Positions 1-10,133 of a stretch of 24,393 bases of DNA are shown here, in pieces. The stretch's first letter is position 1; every line of letters starts with the position of its first letter. Source of the stretch: Paraphysoderma sedebokerense (Eukaryota > Blastocladiomycota > Physodermatomycetes > Physodermatales > Physodermataceae); NCBI GenBank assembly GCA_025602915.1, contig JAHLJZ010000152.1, positions 1 to 24,393 of the forward strand. Direction: 5' to 3'. Position numbers and translations under genes: made by a program. The notes under the pieces are model-generated. The model was given only the letters and a program-made list of their open reading frames with translations. It made no database searches and was not told the DNA's origin.

Positions 1-51
1 ATGGGAGCCGAACTTACTCCGGAAAGCGTTATTCATCGGTTAAAATCATGA
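1..51 (+). CDS. possible C-terminal end of a gene entering from the left
   Basis: Frame 1 is open from base 1 to a TGA at 49-51, and an AATAAA lies 30 nt further on at 81-86. That is what the end of a plus-strand gene would look like. The visible peptide (16 residues, ending HRLKS) is too short to recognise. Frame 3 is also open to about base 135, so the frame is not certain. No product is proposed. Confidence 0.2.
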   Translation: MGAELTPESVIHRLKS

Positions 52-80
52 CTTTAAATGTGGTTTTCATGTTCCAACCA

Positions 81-86
81 AATAAA
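81..86 (+). terminator. AATAAA poly(A) signal candidate
   Basis: Perfect AATAAA on the plus strand, 30 nt after the TGA at 49-51. It would serve the gene that may end at the left edge. The region is AT-rich, so chance occurrence is possible. Confidence 0.3.
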
Positions 87-499
87 ATAACTTTCATAAT
101 TTCTATCGATTGAAATATCCATGACGAGCTAAATCTGTTTATTTACTCATTCTTCTTTTATAAAGAGACATTGTAATAGGTAATGGCGCGCTTTGTGTAA
201 GATTAATCTTCAGCTTTAAAATTGGAATACGGGCAGACAAAATATATTATTTAATGACATTCCAATTCTGTCGTCAGAGTAATGTTTTCACCGCGAATAG
301 GCTCAATCAATTAAATGAAGCATTGTCGCTAAAGGCTGAGTATCCGAGGAATGAGAATTCACCACTTGTTTTCGTGGCTCATGGCTATTGTTTGATTTCG
401 CGAACGTTTGTTCTCTGGAAAGATAATCCATGAATTTGTCTTCTTCGTGTAATGTGAACGTCGCTAGAACTATGAATAAATTAATAGGACGCCGCCACA
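87..499. other. intergenic, no gene recognised
   Basis: About 400 bases without a credible coding region. A minus-strand open frame at 303-533 has no recognisable domain and runs into the TATA box of the next gene, so it was not called. The stretch probably holds the upstream regulatory region of the small peptide gene at 639. Confidence 0.5.
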
Positions 500-507
500 T
501 ATAAATA
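500..507 (+). promoter_or_regulatory. TATA box of the small peptide gene
   Basis: TATAAATA lies about 130 nt upstream of the ATG at 639. An inverted CCAAT (ATTGG) sits about 30 nt further down, at 532-536. A clear TATA box suggests a strongly or inducibly expressed gene. No other ATG opens a longer frame between it and 639 in the peptide's frame. Confidence 0.5.
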
Positions 508-638
508 TTAGCCGCTTCCCCCATTGGCAGCATCGTCTCTTATCAAGCAAGTCTCTTCCTCTTATACTCAGATTACCAGCTGGACTAGTAAAACTCTTCC
601 GAACTTTTCAAAATATCGACTCAACTATAACACAAACG

Positions 639-824
639 ATGAAATACTTCAACCTCTTCTGCATCCTCATCGTTCTTATTTCTTTGAGCACATTCAACTC
701 CGCACTCCCGGCCGCTGAACCCAGCTTGCGTGACCGAATACGGGAAAGGCGAGAACAAAGACTGCAAGCTGCCAGTGCACCCAAGAAAGCAGCCCCAGGT
801 ACCGATGCCAAATTTATTGGATAA
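639..824 (+). CDS. small secreted Arg-rich peptide, 61 aa
   Basis: Single-exon frame with A at position -3 of the ATG. Residues 1 to about 22 form a textbook signal peptide: a Lys at position 2, a hydrophobic core (LFCILIVLISL), then small residues at the end (FNSA). The mature part is about 39 residues, without cysteine, and highly basic, with an arginine/glutamate-rich stretch (RDRIRERREQRLQ) likely to form an amphipathic helix, followed by a flexible Ala/Lys/Pro/Gly tail. A TATA box upstream and an ATTAAA downstream frame it as a compact gene. I do not recognise a family. Secretion is inferred from the signal peptide; a role as a wall-associated, antimicrobial-like or effector-like peptide is only a guess. 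There is no sign of splicing inside the frame. Confidence 0.6.
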   Translation: MKYFNLFCILIVLISLSTFNSALPAAEPSLRDRIRERREQRLQAASAPKKAAPGTDAKFIG

Positions 825-958
825 ACTATTCGCAGTGCCTCTCATGCTGATGGATGAAGTAGAAGATTTTAGAAAGTATCATTGATACCGTTGGAATAGT
901 GAACAGTAGTGGCTGTCTGAATTCATACGCTGGTGACTTAGTTACCTCTGTAATGACG

Positions 959-964
959 TTTATT
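959..964 (-). terminator. AATAAA poly(A) signal candidate for the transporter gene
   Basis: AATAAA on the minus strand, about 166 nt beyond the stop of the SLC44-like gene. If used, the transporter 3' UTR would overlap that of the convergent small peptide gene. Confidence 0.3.
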
Positions 965-1003
965 AATAACTGTACATAAAGCACCATATTGATGCATCTG
1001 TAA

Positions 1004-1009
1004 ATTAAA
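1004..1009 (+). terminator. ATTAAA poly(A) signal candidate for the small peptide gene
   Basis: ATTAAA lies about 180 nt after the stop of the 61-aa peptide and is followed by GT-rich sequence (1011-1024), the usual order of a eukaryotic 3' end. The interval 825-1129 between this gene and the convergent transporter holds nothing else I can identify. Confidence 0.35.
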
Positions 1010-1129
1010 AGGTCTATATTTGTTGTACTTCTATTGCAAAGTAATACTCAGTATACGACAGCAAATACATTAGCCAATCTCAGTTCCCAATTAATCCCAC
1101 ATTTCCCGAATGATTGCTTCGGGTTCCCA

Positions 1130-3157
1130 TTATTTCAAATTAGTAATAGCCTTCAACCCCGCTGGCATGAAGTAAGGCTTCTCTGCAGAACCATCATTTC
1201 GTTCCACATCTTCACAAAAACTCAAGAAAATGGTATCGATAGCCATTCTGTATACATTGAAGAACCCACCAACAATTAACCAGCTTCCTAGAATAATTAC
1301 CAAAACCGGGGCGGCAATGAATTGTAAATTCAAATTTGGAGTCAAATACTTCAATAGAACATAACTGCCCAAACCGACTCCAGCCGTAACGCAAATTTTT
1401 CCTAAGAACATGATGAATGCGGCCACAAAGTCGACTGCCACTAATCTGAAAGCATTTCTGGTTAACAATTCAAATGCAGTTCTTGCCCCTTTGCAGTAAC
1501 TGTATCCATAAACTGCAATTTGAATATATGCGTTTCGGTTGATAAATCGCAGAAATCGGTCGACGCAGGCAAAACAGCATTGAAGGCAAGTAAATATGAA
1601 TTGTACAATTCTGTTGTTCTTCCCTTTAACTTGTCGCTCGATGAACAGTAGAAATGCTCGAATAAATTGAGTGAGCGCAATCAAGAGAGACCCCAACGCG
1701 ATGGAACCCATGCTATATCTGAGCGTACGATAGAAGGCATTCCATATAGGGAATTCGGGAAGGTTTCTTTTATCAGGCGACCAGTACCAGCTCGCAATTG
1801 AGCCAGCGATGACTGTCTGGTTAATGCCATTAATGAACGCAGCAGTCCATAGAAATCCCAAAAGGTGATACCTGCAAATCAACATCGATTAGTCAAATGG
1901 ATGAAAGTGGAGCCTAAACATCAGAATGCAATCTAAAATTCAGACAACAATAAGACAGGTCGACTTACCATTGAAGGTAGCGCATGATGGCGACATTTCC
2001 TAAATCAAACTTGATCGATCCAAGGCTGTTCGGTTCTTCAGCGGTCGCAATGAAGGCGGCAATAATTAAATAATACGCCAATAGCACCACTGTACTCAAG
2101 AATGAAACTCCTGGATAGAGCATTATCATAGGCATAGCACCTATCGCTCTACTTCCTTCCTTAATTATTTGAACGGCAATTCGCAATCGATTGCGCATGA
2201 AAATGATGGCGCAAAGCATTAAGAGTGCAATAACTGCTGCCGCAATGAATAATCCCAATGCAACATCCCGTTCCCAGACCATTTCATCTGTAAGAGTCTG
2301 AGCAGCCGTAGCTAGCGCAACGATGTTAACTCTAGCTTGCCATTCGAAGAACATGTAAACTGCTAAACCGCAGACGGCTGCCTCCGACAGTAACAAGGTC
2401 ACCCAAGTGATGAACCCAGCAATGAATCTTAACAGGATCATCCATATGAGACAAACTACCAACGATGCGCCAACACCTGCCAAAATATAAGGCCATGATG
2501 TGTTCAAATCCGACATAACTTTTTGAACCGTATCTCTCGAGTTACTAATTAAGGAAGAGACATCGAGTGATGAATTTGAACTGGGATAGTTATCAAGCAA
2601 TAATGACGTAATATTTCCGTCTGGAACACAGCGATTGGCGATAGGTCTCGATTTATACACCACTTTGGCACAAGTTTTGTTTGATTGCTTGGTAACTAAA
2701 TCAGGTTGTGAAATCGCTTGGTAACGGTAGTCACAAATATAATTTGCTCCAGCAAATGTCGATACAACAGATTCAGTGGGACATTTATCGACGCAAATTT
2801 GGAGAGCCGTTTTGTCGAGGGGATTGAAGAAAAAGAGAAAAGGTTTTGTCGAAAGATCAAGCCTGGAGGAATTGGCAGCGTTGTTATTGATCCCGCATAA
2901 CTGGCCGTATGAATCTTGACCATAGCTGGAAAGAAGTTAGATATAGACTACACCAATGAATAGAGAAACTTTGCATACATTAAGCGTTGCGGATTGCCGT
3001 TTGTAATTGCTAAAATGGCGAGCACAATCATGCCACCCCAATAGATCGCGAATAAGAACAAGAAGAATATATCTCTACATTGTCGTTTCTTGAGCGGTCC
3101 CGGGGGAGTCTGATACTGACAAATCGTTTCAATCGGCTGGACCTTAGTTCTCCCCAT
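1130..3157 (-). CDS. choline transporter-like protein (SLC44/CTL family)
   Basis: Three exons: 3157-2970, 2925-1969 and 1871-1130, with introns of 44 and 97 nt. The frame closes at 628 residues, near the usual family size of about 650-700. Residues 1-40 are cytosolic, followed by a first membrane helix (FFLFLFAIYWGGMIVLAIL). A Cys-rich extracellular segment with the family's Y-G-x-D-S-Y-G-x-x-C-G pattern comes just after the first splice junction. Several more helices follow in exons 2 and 3. The C-terminus carries the CTL hallmark: a helix leading into YRMAIDTIFLSFCEDVERND, then the short GSAEKPYFM stretch. This family moves choline or related substrates across the plasma or organelle membranes; the true substrate in fungi is often unclear. 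The start is the first ATG of the conserved frame. It lies downstream of, and in the same direction as, the 909-aa secreted protein gene. Confidence 0.93.
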
Positions 3158-3521
3158 GCTTTTTTTTCTTTAGTACTTTTATGGGAAAGTGGAGTGATGA
3201 GCGATGGAGGGAAACCTATGAAGGAGATTGATGTGTCCGGTGAGACGCCAAACGATCGCCAAAGAGCACGCGTTAAAAGTCAGACGAAAGAGATAAAAAA
3301 ATTCAAAGGTATTTATTATCTACAAACACGGTATCATGACATTGAAAATTCCCAACGAAAAAGGTATACAGTCATATGTAACAATACAACAGAGATTTTT
3401 GACAGGACTCATGTCAGATGAATATTTACAAGACCAAGTCCAAAGTTGCACGAATGACACCATTTCATGCTGCAAGTGCAAGAGATATGTAAACCCACTA
3501 ATATAATTAATTACAGCATGA
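3158..3521. other. intergenic, promoter of the transporter gene
   Basis: 364 bases between the end of the 909-aa protein gene and the start of the transporter gene, both on the minus strand. It should contain the transporter promoter and the 3' UTR of the upstream gene. I see no TATA box in a convincing place. A plus-strand open frame at 3080-3421 overlaps transporter exon 1 antisense and has no recognisable content. Confidence 0.5.
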
Positions 3522-6500
3522 TTAAATTTCTGTTTTACTCGGAACCATGCCAACGTATCCTGATGACAGGAGGTAGTGATAACGGGCAATGTAGAATCCG
3601 TACATTATCCTACGAAGGTTCATAATGAGATTAGTATAAGGTACCTATACGATTGGACAAGAAAGATTTACTTACCCATCAACAGCCATAGTGGCGATAT
3701 CCGAAGCCGGCTTTGGAAGTATGTGAGTGAAATAACCCAATGTATCCGTTACCCAAGCACCAGTCGTACTGAGAGTGATAGCAACTCGTTTAGGATTCTT
3801 CCAATTCGTGTTTTCATAAATCTTAGCCAATAGGGGCGTGAGAATAACGAATTGGGGTGTTCCAACAAAGATACCAAGCAGGTCTGGAATAGCCGTTCGG
3901 GGTAAATTCAAAGGAAGAATGGTATTGAAGAACGACAATTGGCGAATCAGAGGGTTGAAAGTCCATTGTGCCCACCAGGAATACCAAATGATATCAGCAT
4001 TATACATTGTTGCCAGAATATCAGACTGTGATGCAGACGGAGACTAAAATGACAAAGCATTTGTTAGAATGATGGGCCAAATACATATATTATTTGAAAA
4101 GCTAATTACCATGTCAACAGGGAAAACTGCGATCCCAATGAGCCACGGACTGTACATGTGGAGAAATCGACGAACGACATTCTTGAATGGGGTCATTTGG
4201 ACAGCCAAGTCCGCATACAAGAACACACCTCCCAGCAACGTCATCGCTAACGCCAGTCCTCTTGGTTGCCAGTCCATAATTTGATAGAATCGTTTTTCGT
4301 GAGCTGGTGTCCAAGTGACATCCTTAGATGAGCCAGGATTGAGTTTTTGCACATTTTTCTTGAAAGCAAGGAGCCACAAGTTGGGATTCTTTTCACCGAG
4401 AAATATATCGAGCTCGGCTTGAGTGATTGGTTCGTCTTGGTAATGAAGTTTGTAAAACCACGTATTTTGTACAGCGGCGATCAAGGAGTACAGAGTGAGG
4501 ATGTTCAGATTCTTGGTCTTAGCACCAATAACTTCGCTGTAAAATTCGGAAAGGAGAGGAATATAGACATCGAAAGTCATGATTTTACCGACAATTTTGT
4601 AGTAAGTCGGTAGGAATTTCATCGAGACAATTGTAATATTTTTGGTGAATTTGGTGAGCATTTGTAAGATGACATCCATGTAGGCAAGAATATAGGATAA
4701 AGATTTGTCGAGAAAATTTGCGTCTTCGGAAAATGTAACCAGTTTCTTCGTAACATCACCCACGACAGGGTCTTTCAATAATTCTGCGACATTGAGCTCT
4801 TTCATAAGATTGTTTGCCAGCTTGGTAAATTCATTGGTCACGTCTACTTTCTCGTCACCATTCTTCAGTTCTCCTTGGTCCATGTTATTGAAAAAAAGGT
4901 CTTGAGTGAATGCGGCTTCTACCCCACTGATGCTCTCTACAAGACGACCACCACCACTGGGGGGAACGGTGCTGTTTGTAGCGTTGAATCGGAGCTTAGC
5001 CGGCAAAACGTTGAGGGTGATGTTACCACCAAAGTTTTTAACAATAGAGTTGATATTATCATGGATGTTTGCAGACACGTTTTGCATGTATCGTTCGAAC
5101 CGATTCGATTGTAATTCAACCATTTTTGGTACCAAGCCTTTGACAGAATGGACGTAATGAGTAAGAAATCGGTTGGTACGTAGAACGGAATCCCAAGCAA
5201 AAATTTTCTATAAAAAAAAGATTGTCAGTCTCATCCTAAATCATACTGACAAGAGTTAGGACTAACCCTAATCCCCTTCAACAGTTTCTTAAACCCAACA
5301 CCAATTGCATCTAATACATCTTTTACCACAGAAACGATATCCTTAACCGTATTCATGATAACTCGTTTAATGGCACCGCCGATTTCTTGAATCGTCAAAA
5401 CGAAGCCTCCTTCATCAGTATTGCTCAATTCGAACTTCTCAGCATTGGCAACAGATTTCGGAGAATCTTCGAAAGTTTGGGTGATAGTATCGGTAACATT
5501 ACCCCACCAATCTCGCAGTCCTCTGGACGCAAGACGACGATCAGAAGTATCGTAATGGCATGAAAGTTTTGACTTGTCGAGGAAGAATGACCAGCTCTTT
5601 GAAGAGGAGGGAGGGAGCACTCGTTCAAATGTGACCAGATCTTCACCGGATGTTTGATAGGTTGCCAGGAGGTCTCTTTCCGCCATGTAAGAATTGTCAT
5701 TGGTTTTCCATTCTAATGCGTCATATTGATGATTTCGTTTTAGCAAGGTTCTTCTGTTCAATCGTCGTCGAGAATTCGTATTGCTAACAACAGGAACTGA
5801 TTTCATGGCTTCACTCATAACATTGCGAACCATGCTGCTGGTTGATACGGCAACATTATTTTTCATGGAAGGGTTGATAGACATGAGAGTATTAGGGGTG
5901 ATGGTGCTGAGTTCATGGAATGTGGCGAAATCCGGATGTGTGACGACCCAATCGTTCTGTTCCATGAATGAAGTTCGGACAAGGATAGGCGGCAATCGAA
6001 TAGCTTTCAAGATTGCATTGGTTTTATCATTTTCAAGTATGCCATCTTCTTGAATGGGAATCGAAAACGATACACGACCAGCATCATTGGACTTGAGGTT
6101 GTAAATTTGATCTTTCTTGAACGTGGAAGGTCGAAGTAGACCAGCTTGGTGTATTATCACCGGAATATCGGATTCTTTTACTTTCAAGGATACTACTTGA
6201 TTCCTGAATGGAACGAAAGCGTTCTTTTTTGTATCGAGATGTGCGACTGTGATCACAACTTTATGCGAAGTAATCTTTGAAAACTGCCGCGATTTGGAAT
6301 CGGAATTGTAAAAATCCTCCGATAGCTTGGCTAATTACAAATTGTTAGTCATTTCTTGAAAAAACACATTTCCATTTTACACTGCATTTATTACCTTGTA
6401 TCTGAACATGGGGCCGCATTGCAGCAAGCGCATTCGATTGAATGGCAAGGAAAAAACTAGAAAATTAAGAAGGAATAGACGGTATGTATGGTTAGTCAAT

Positions 6501-6592
6501 TGACACAATATAGAGCGTAAAATTAGACAAATTACAACGGACCTCAGGAGAAGTGATATTATTATACTTGTGGGTATTGACAGTCGGAGCAT
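3522..6592 (-). CDS. large secreted protein with Ig-like and FxWDxxLRT regions, function unknown
   Basis: Six exons: 6592-6543, 6456-6395, 6330-5267, 5207-4110, 4043-3676 and 3609-3522. Introns are 59-86 nt and all phases fit, giving 909 residues. The signal peptide (core IIISLLL, then SFFLA) is itself built across the first intron. Residues about 60-140 look like a beta-rich Ig-like module. Residues about 330-392 form an amphipathic helical run (AIKRV, VKDIVSVVKDVL), leading into KIFAWDSVLRTNRF at 393-406. That order, beta domain, helices, then a Phe-x-Trp-Asp-x-x-x-Arg-Thr motif, is one I recall from large uncharacterised proteins of fungi and some bacteria, often with extra lectin-like domains. 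Hydrophobic stretches near 706-755 and later could be membrane-associated or buried. Asn-x-Ser/Thr sites and the leader support a secretory route. Function is unknown; the family match is from memory. Confidence 0.75.
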
Positions 6593-7928
6593 GGTATGTA
6601 TTGGTATATAGAACGGTAAGAAAGAAAAATATTGCGGAAATGAGAGGATATCTCGATAGCGGGAGGATAAAAAATTGGACCCTCAGGGGGGTTACAGGAT
6701 GTATAAAAGCAGAGTTTCGCAATGAGGATTCCGCCCAAGCCGGTTTTAGTTTCGCGGTCATGAACGGGGAGTCGCGTTAGGCTTGTCTGCTATCAGGACC
6801 CTGAAACCTCACGTTCTGACATTGCTTTATCTCGGACATTGTGTCGGATTGCGTCCGATTGTGTCAACGTCCAATTTCCCATATTCTGCCCCGTACGGCC
6901 ACAATCGCATCAACTAGCTTCGGCTATTTTTGGCTGGATGATAAACTAAAAAAGGTCCGCTGACACTGAAAGCCGGCCGCTCATTGGCCACCTTCCCAAT
7001 AGACTCAATTTAATTTTTTTTAACTCATATTGACTCCTAGGGGAAGTGAAATACAATTCCGATTATTCTGGAAGAACACCTCAAAATTCAATGTTGAACC
7101 CGCCAGGGCGCCCCTGTTGGAGAGTTCCATGTCCAGCATGTCGGTTGTTCGTTGAGCGCTTGGAAAACCAACATTTTCAAATCCTAATAAGTGGCCATGC
7201 TTACGCTGAACATCAAACTGAGGAATCTAACTATGGCAAAATCAGCGAGTGAAAACGCTCATTTAACTTGGAACCGATAAGATAATAGGGACAAGGTGCA
7301 GGATTTCACTGTTGATCAATAGACCTCTATGTTGCGACCGTTCAGCGCATGTTGGACAGTTGGACCCAATCTCTCACCGATACCTCTAAAATATAACTGT
7401 TTTTCTTTTTGCAGTAATAAATTCACCCAGACAAAACCAAGAAGTTCTGAATTTACTTGTCTTATTTATGAACATTTGACAAGTGATAATATAATGCCAG
7501 GTAATCCGTAGCTGAAGTCAGGCAAAAGAATAAATTTGAGAGGCAAATTGCAAGAAACTACCTATTATTTGAACTAAATATCAATTAGGGGTCATCTAAG
7601 GAAATACCATCTGAGCTTTTTGCATTCCACACAAAGTTAGAGCAGTTGACGAATCAGAATTTATCAAGTTTGTCTTACAAGCAATGAAGGGGTCTTTCTA
7701 AAGCCCACATGTAAAGTTTTAATTATTTATACTGATTGATAAATGGATATTTCCGAAGGCAAAGCGCACAAATCCACATCAGCGAATTTCCTTGCGCTGG
7801 GCGGGCTGAAGGAATTCCCTCGTGAAAAAGTCAGTTCCACCGAGCCCTATCATTCCGTTTTGTCCCATTTTATATATATCCATAATCTGCAGATACTTTA
7901 GATTCAGTCTAATTGACGCCATATCAGC
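6593..7928. other. 1.3-kb divergent intergenic region without a gene
   Basis: No credible coding exon on either strand. Open frames at 6553-6780 and 7046-7252 (+) lack recognisable domains, and the second begins with GTG rather than ATG. Points of interest are a plus-strand TATAAAAG at 6702-6709, a CGG-N7-CCG palindrome at 6845-6857 and an inverted repeat at 7784-7817. The region separates the minus-strand secreted protein gene from the plus-strand acyl-CoA-binding gene, so it should hold both promoters. I found no terminal inverted repeats or transposase remains. Confidence 0.5.
6844..6858. promoter_or_regulatory. TCGGA-N5-TCCGA palindrome, Zn2Cys6-type candidate site
   Basis: Two TCGGA half-sites in inverted orientation, 5 bases apart, which gives CGG-N7-CCG. 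Fungal Zn(II)2Cys6 dimers bind CGG triplets with fixed spacers of this kind. It lies about 250 bp upstream of the ATG of the 909-aa secreted protein. The surrounding bases 6832-6870 are also loosely repetitive with a 10-bp period, so the palindrome may be partly a product of that repeat. Confidence 0.3.
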
Positions 7929-9790
7929 ATGGAAGAAGAAAACACCACTCTGGACATTGAGTCAAAATTCAACAAAGCCGTCGATGCTATTTCGAATTTA
8001 CCTCCAAATGATATGCTGCCTTCCACGGAGGAAAAGCTAGAGGTATATTTCTTATTGCAGTATAAAATGACGATGTAACCCTTTTTAGCTCTCTGTTGTC
8101 TGTATCGTTGGTGGTTCGTAAATGATGTCGAATGATTTGCATTTCGAATCTTGATAACTCCAACTCAATCAAGAGTAGCCTTCGCGATGATATCTGCTCA
8201 AGTTCCCTTTCTGACAAAGACATCCATTTCATACTTATTGTGCTTCCATTGCCATAATTTTGGTCTCAATTCTGAAATCTACTTACGCCAAACACCTTCA
8301 AACGTCGTTGTTGATTAGTTCTATGCACTGTACAAACAAGCAACTGTTGGTGATGTAATCGGCTCGAGACCGTCGTTTTGGGACTTATTGGCTAGGGCTA
8401 AATGGTAACGGTTCTTAATATCTTCGCTACATTTTAATCTATATCATTGGGTTATCTAAAATTTGGAAGCGGTATTTCTGCCGACATGACTAACGTGATG
8501 TTATGTGCTTTCGAATCGCGATCCATAGGGATGCATGGTACAAGTGGAAAGGAACAGACGAAGATGAAGCAAAGGAGATATATGTGAAGAAGCTGGTACA
8601 GGTATGGACAGACTCACTTTCGCTTCTTGTCAAACCTTGAAGACTATAATCTCCAAAGTAGATGACTGATCAGGTTTCAACATCCATCCTTTCCATCTCC
8701 TCTGCTTTAATTCTATGCAACTTTTGAACCTTTTCGACCAACGATGTGTTGTTTCTTATCCAATCAGTTTCTAAAGAGATTTCCCGATCGGCCTCAAGCC
8801 CTATCCCTTGTCCGCCAGTTCTCCTCCTCCCCGAATGCGACGTCCATCTCCTCCTCTCCAACAGCAGCACCCATACGAACATCAACGCCGGAACCCGACT
8901 ATTTAGAATCCAACAATAACTCAATCGATTATATGAGCCAAAGTATTGGTAGTTACCCGAGTTCTCCCATTCGAGAGCCAGAGTACGAGTCTCAACGGGA
9001 TTTTGAAAGAGAAAGAGATCGGGGTGATGTTAGAGAGTACGACGCTCGGTCTATTGCTAGTTCATCCGGATATACGATTACCCCCGCCATTGTTCAACCA
9101 GGTTCTCATTATCAGAATCAATCAAGGACGTCTACTTTCAGCTATAGGCACCCGTATCAAGCTCAAGCACAGAAACAATTCAATGCCCTTGAGGTTTCAC
9201 CCATCCGTAAGCTCTCAAATTTAGATATTGAAAACGGAGATGTCGAAATTGTGCCCGCGAACGATGAACCAGACAATGGCGCTAAAACATTACTTGGGGC
9301 AAAAGACAATGGAACGGAATCAAAATTAGATCAAGCCCAAAAGGCACTACAGATTATGCAAGCCAAAGTTGCGGGGTTGCAGGAGGAGTTAGAGAGGGTT
9401 GTGAAGCAAGGACATAGTAATGTTGGAGTAAACGGACGAGGAAACGGCGTGACCAGGCGTAAATGGTCAGTGGGATGGTTAATCATGTGGATTATCAAGG
9501 TTTGTTCTATGACTTTATATTTCTTGTTGCAATAATTGTTGTTTGTATTTCAATCATTGCGATCCTGTGGCTTCTCTGACCGTTTATTAACCCCAACTAC
9601 CTTATTGTCAAAGTCGACGACCACACACCTACTATTTAACATACTTCTACTCTTCATTTCACTGTATTACCTTTCGAGATCCAAGTACCGTAATTTCATG
9701 GCCCCATTCTTACCAATGGTGATGAGTAGCATTAAAAATGGACAATTAAGAAAGCTATTAGGATGGATACTAATGACAGACGACGAATGA
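7929..9790 (+). CDS. acyl-CoA-binding protein with C-terminal membrane anchor, ACBD5-like
   Basis: Five exons: 7929-8042, 8319-8404, 8529-8601, 8768-9499 and 9614-9790, giving 393 residues. Residues about 10-100 are a complete acyl-CoA-binding domain: F-x-x-A-V at the start, LPSTEEKLEFYALYKQATVG, SFWDLLARAKWDAWYKWKG, ending EIYVKKLVQFLKRF. It binds long-chain acyl-CoA esters. The long middle (about 105-270) is Ser/Pro/Asn-rich and probably disordered. Residues about 275-305 form a coiled coil (KALQIMQAKVAGLQEELERV). One or two membrane segments lie at about 324-356, and a short tail ends TDDE. ACB domain, linker, coiled coil and tail anchor in this order match ACBD4/5 proteins, which sit on peroxisomes and tether them to the ER in animals. 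The last exon was chosen because it supplies the second hydrophobic stretch in frame. Intron 1 is unusually long for this window (276 nt). Confidence 0.92.
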
Positions 9791-10133
9791 ATCAATTAAC
9801 CAAGAGAGGCAGAATATTGCAAGAATAGCAATCGAAGGAGTGTCACGGAGACTTGCAGTACTTTAAGGCTTTAAACATTTTGCGCTTTCGGATGTTGGTT
9901 AATTTGTATAAATATTTCTGTACATTTGATCGAGCTTCTATATAAATATATCTTGGACTCTTGAACGCTTTTATTTTTACTTATCATTGTATAGTTTACA
10001 TTCATCGCTACGTATTTACAATAACCGACGTCTCTTCGCAATATACATTTTTCTTCTGGAATTCGGAATTCACTATGAGGTATTTTAAACTAGATGCATC
10101 ATTACCAAATCATCTCAACGACATTCGAAGATC
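9791..10133. other. convergent intergenic region
   Basis: 343 bases between the stop of the acyl-CoA-binding gene and the stop of TAF7. They hold the two 3' UTRs. AT-rich stretches near 9900-9955 may provide the plus-strand poly(A) site, and an AATAAA for TAF7 is annotated separately. No coding region is recognised; the plus frame at 9961-10212 overlaps the TAF7 terminal exon antisense. Confidence 0.5.
9970..9975 (-). terminator. AATAAA poly(A) signal candidate for TAF7
   Basis: AATAAA on the minus strand, about 160 nt beyond the TAF7 stop at 10134-10136. Distance and orientation fit a 3' end signal. It lies within the region shared with the convergent acyl-CoA-binding gene. Confidence 0.4.

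Noticed and set aside
3080-3421. 113-residue plus-strand open frame
   Set aside because: It overlaps exon 1 of the SLC44-like gene antisense and has no domain or coding pattern of its own.
6553-6780. 75-residue plus-strand frame starting with a hydrophobic stretch
   Set aside because: The hydrophobic start is antisense to the signal-peptide exon of the 909-aa protein, and the rest has no recognisable content. It contains the TATAAAAG, so it cannot be transcribed from that box.
7046-7252. 68-residue plus-strand frame in the large gap
   Set aside because: It begins at GTG rather than ATG, with no splice partners and no domain seen.
6900-7700. Possible transposon remnant in the large gap
   Set aside because: I looked for terminal inverted repeats, target-site duplications and transposase or reverse-transcriptase fragments and saw none.
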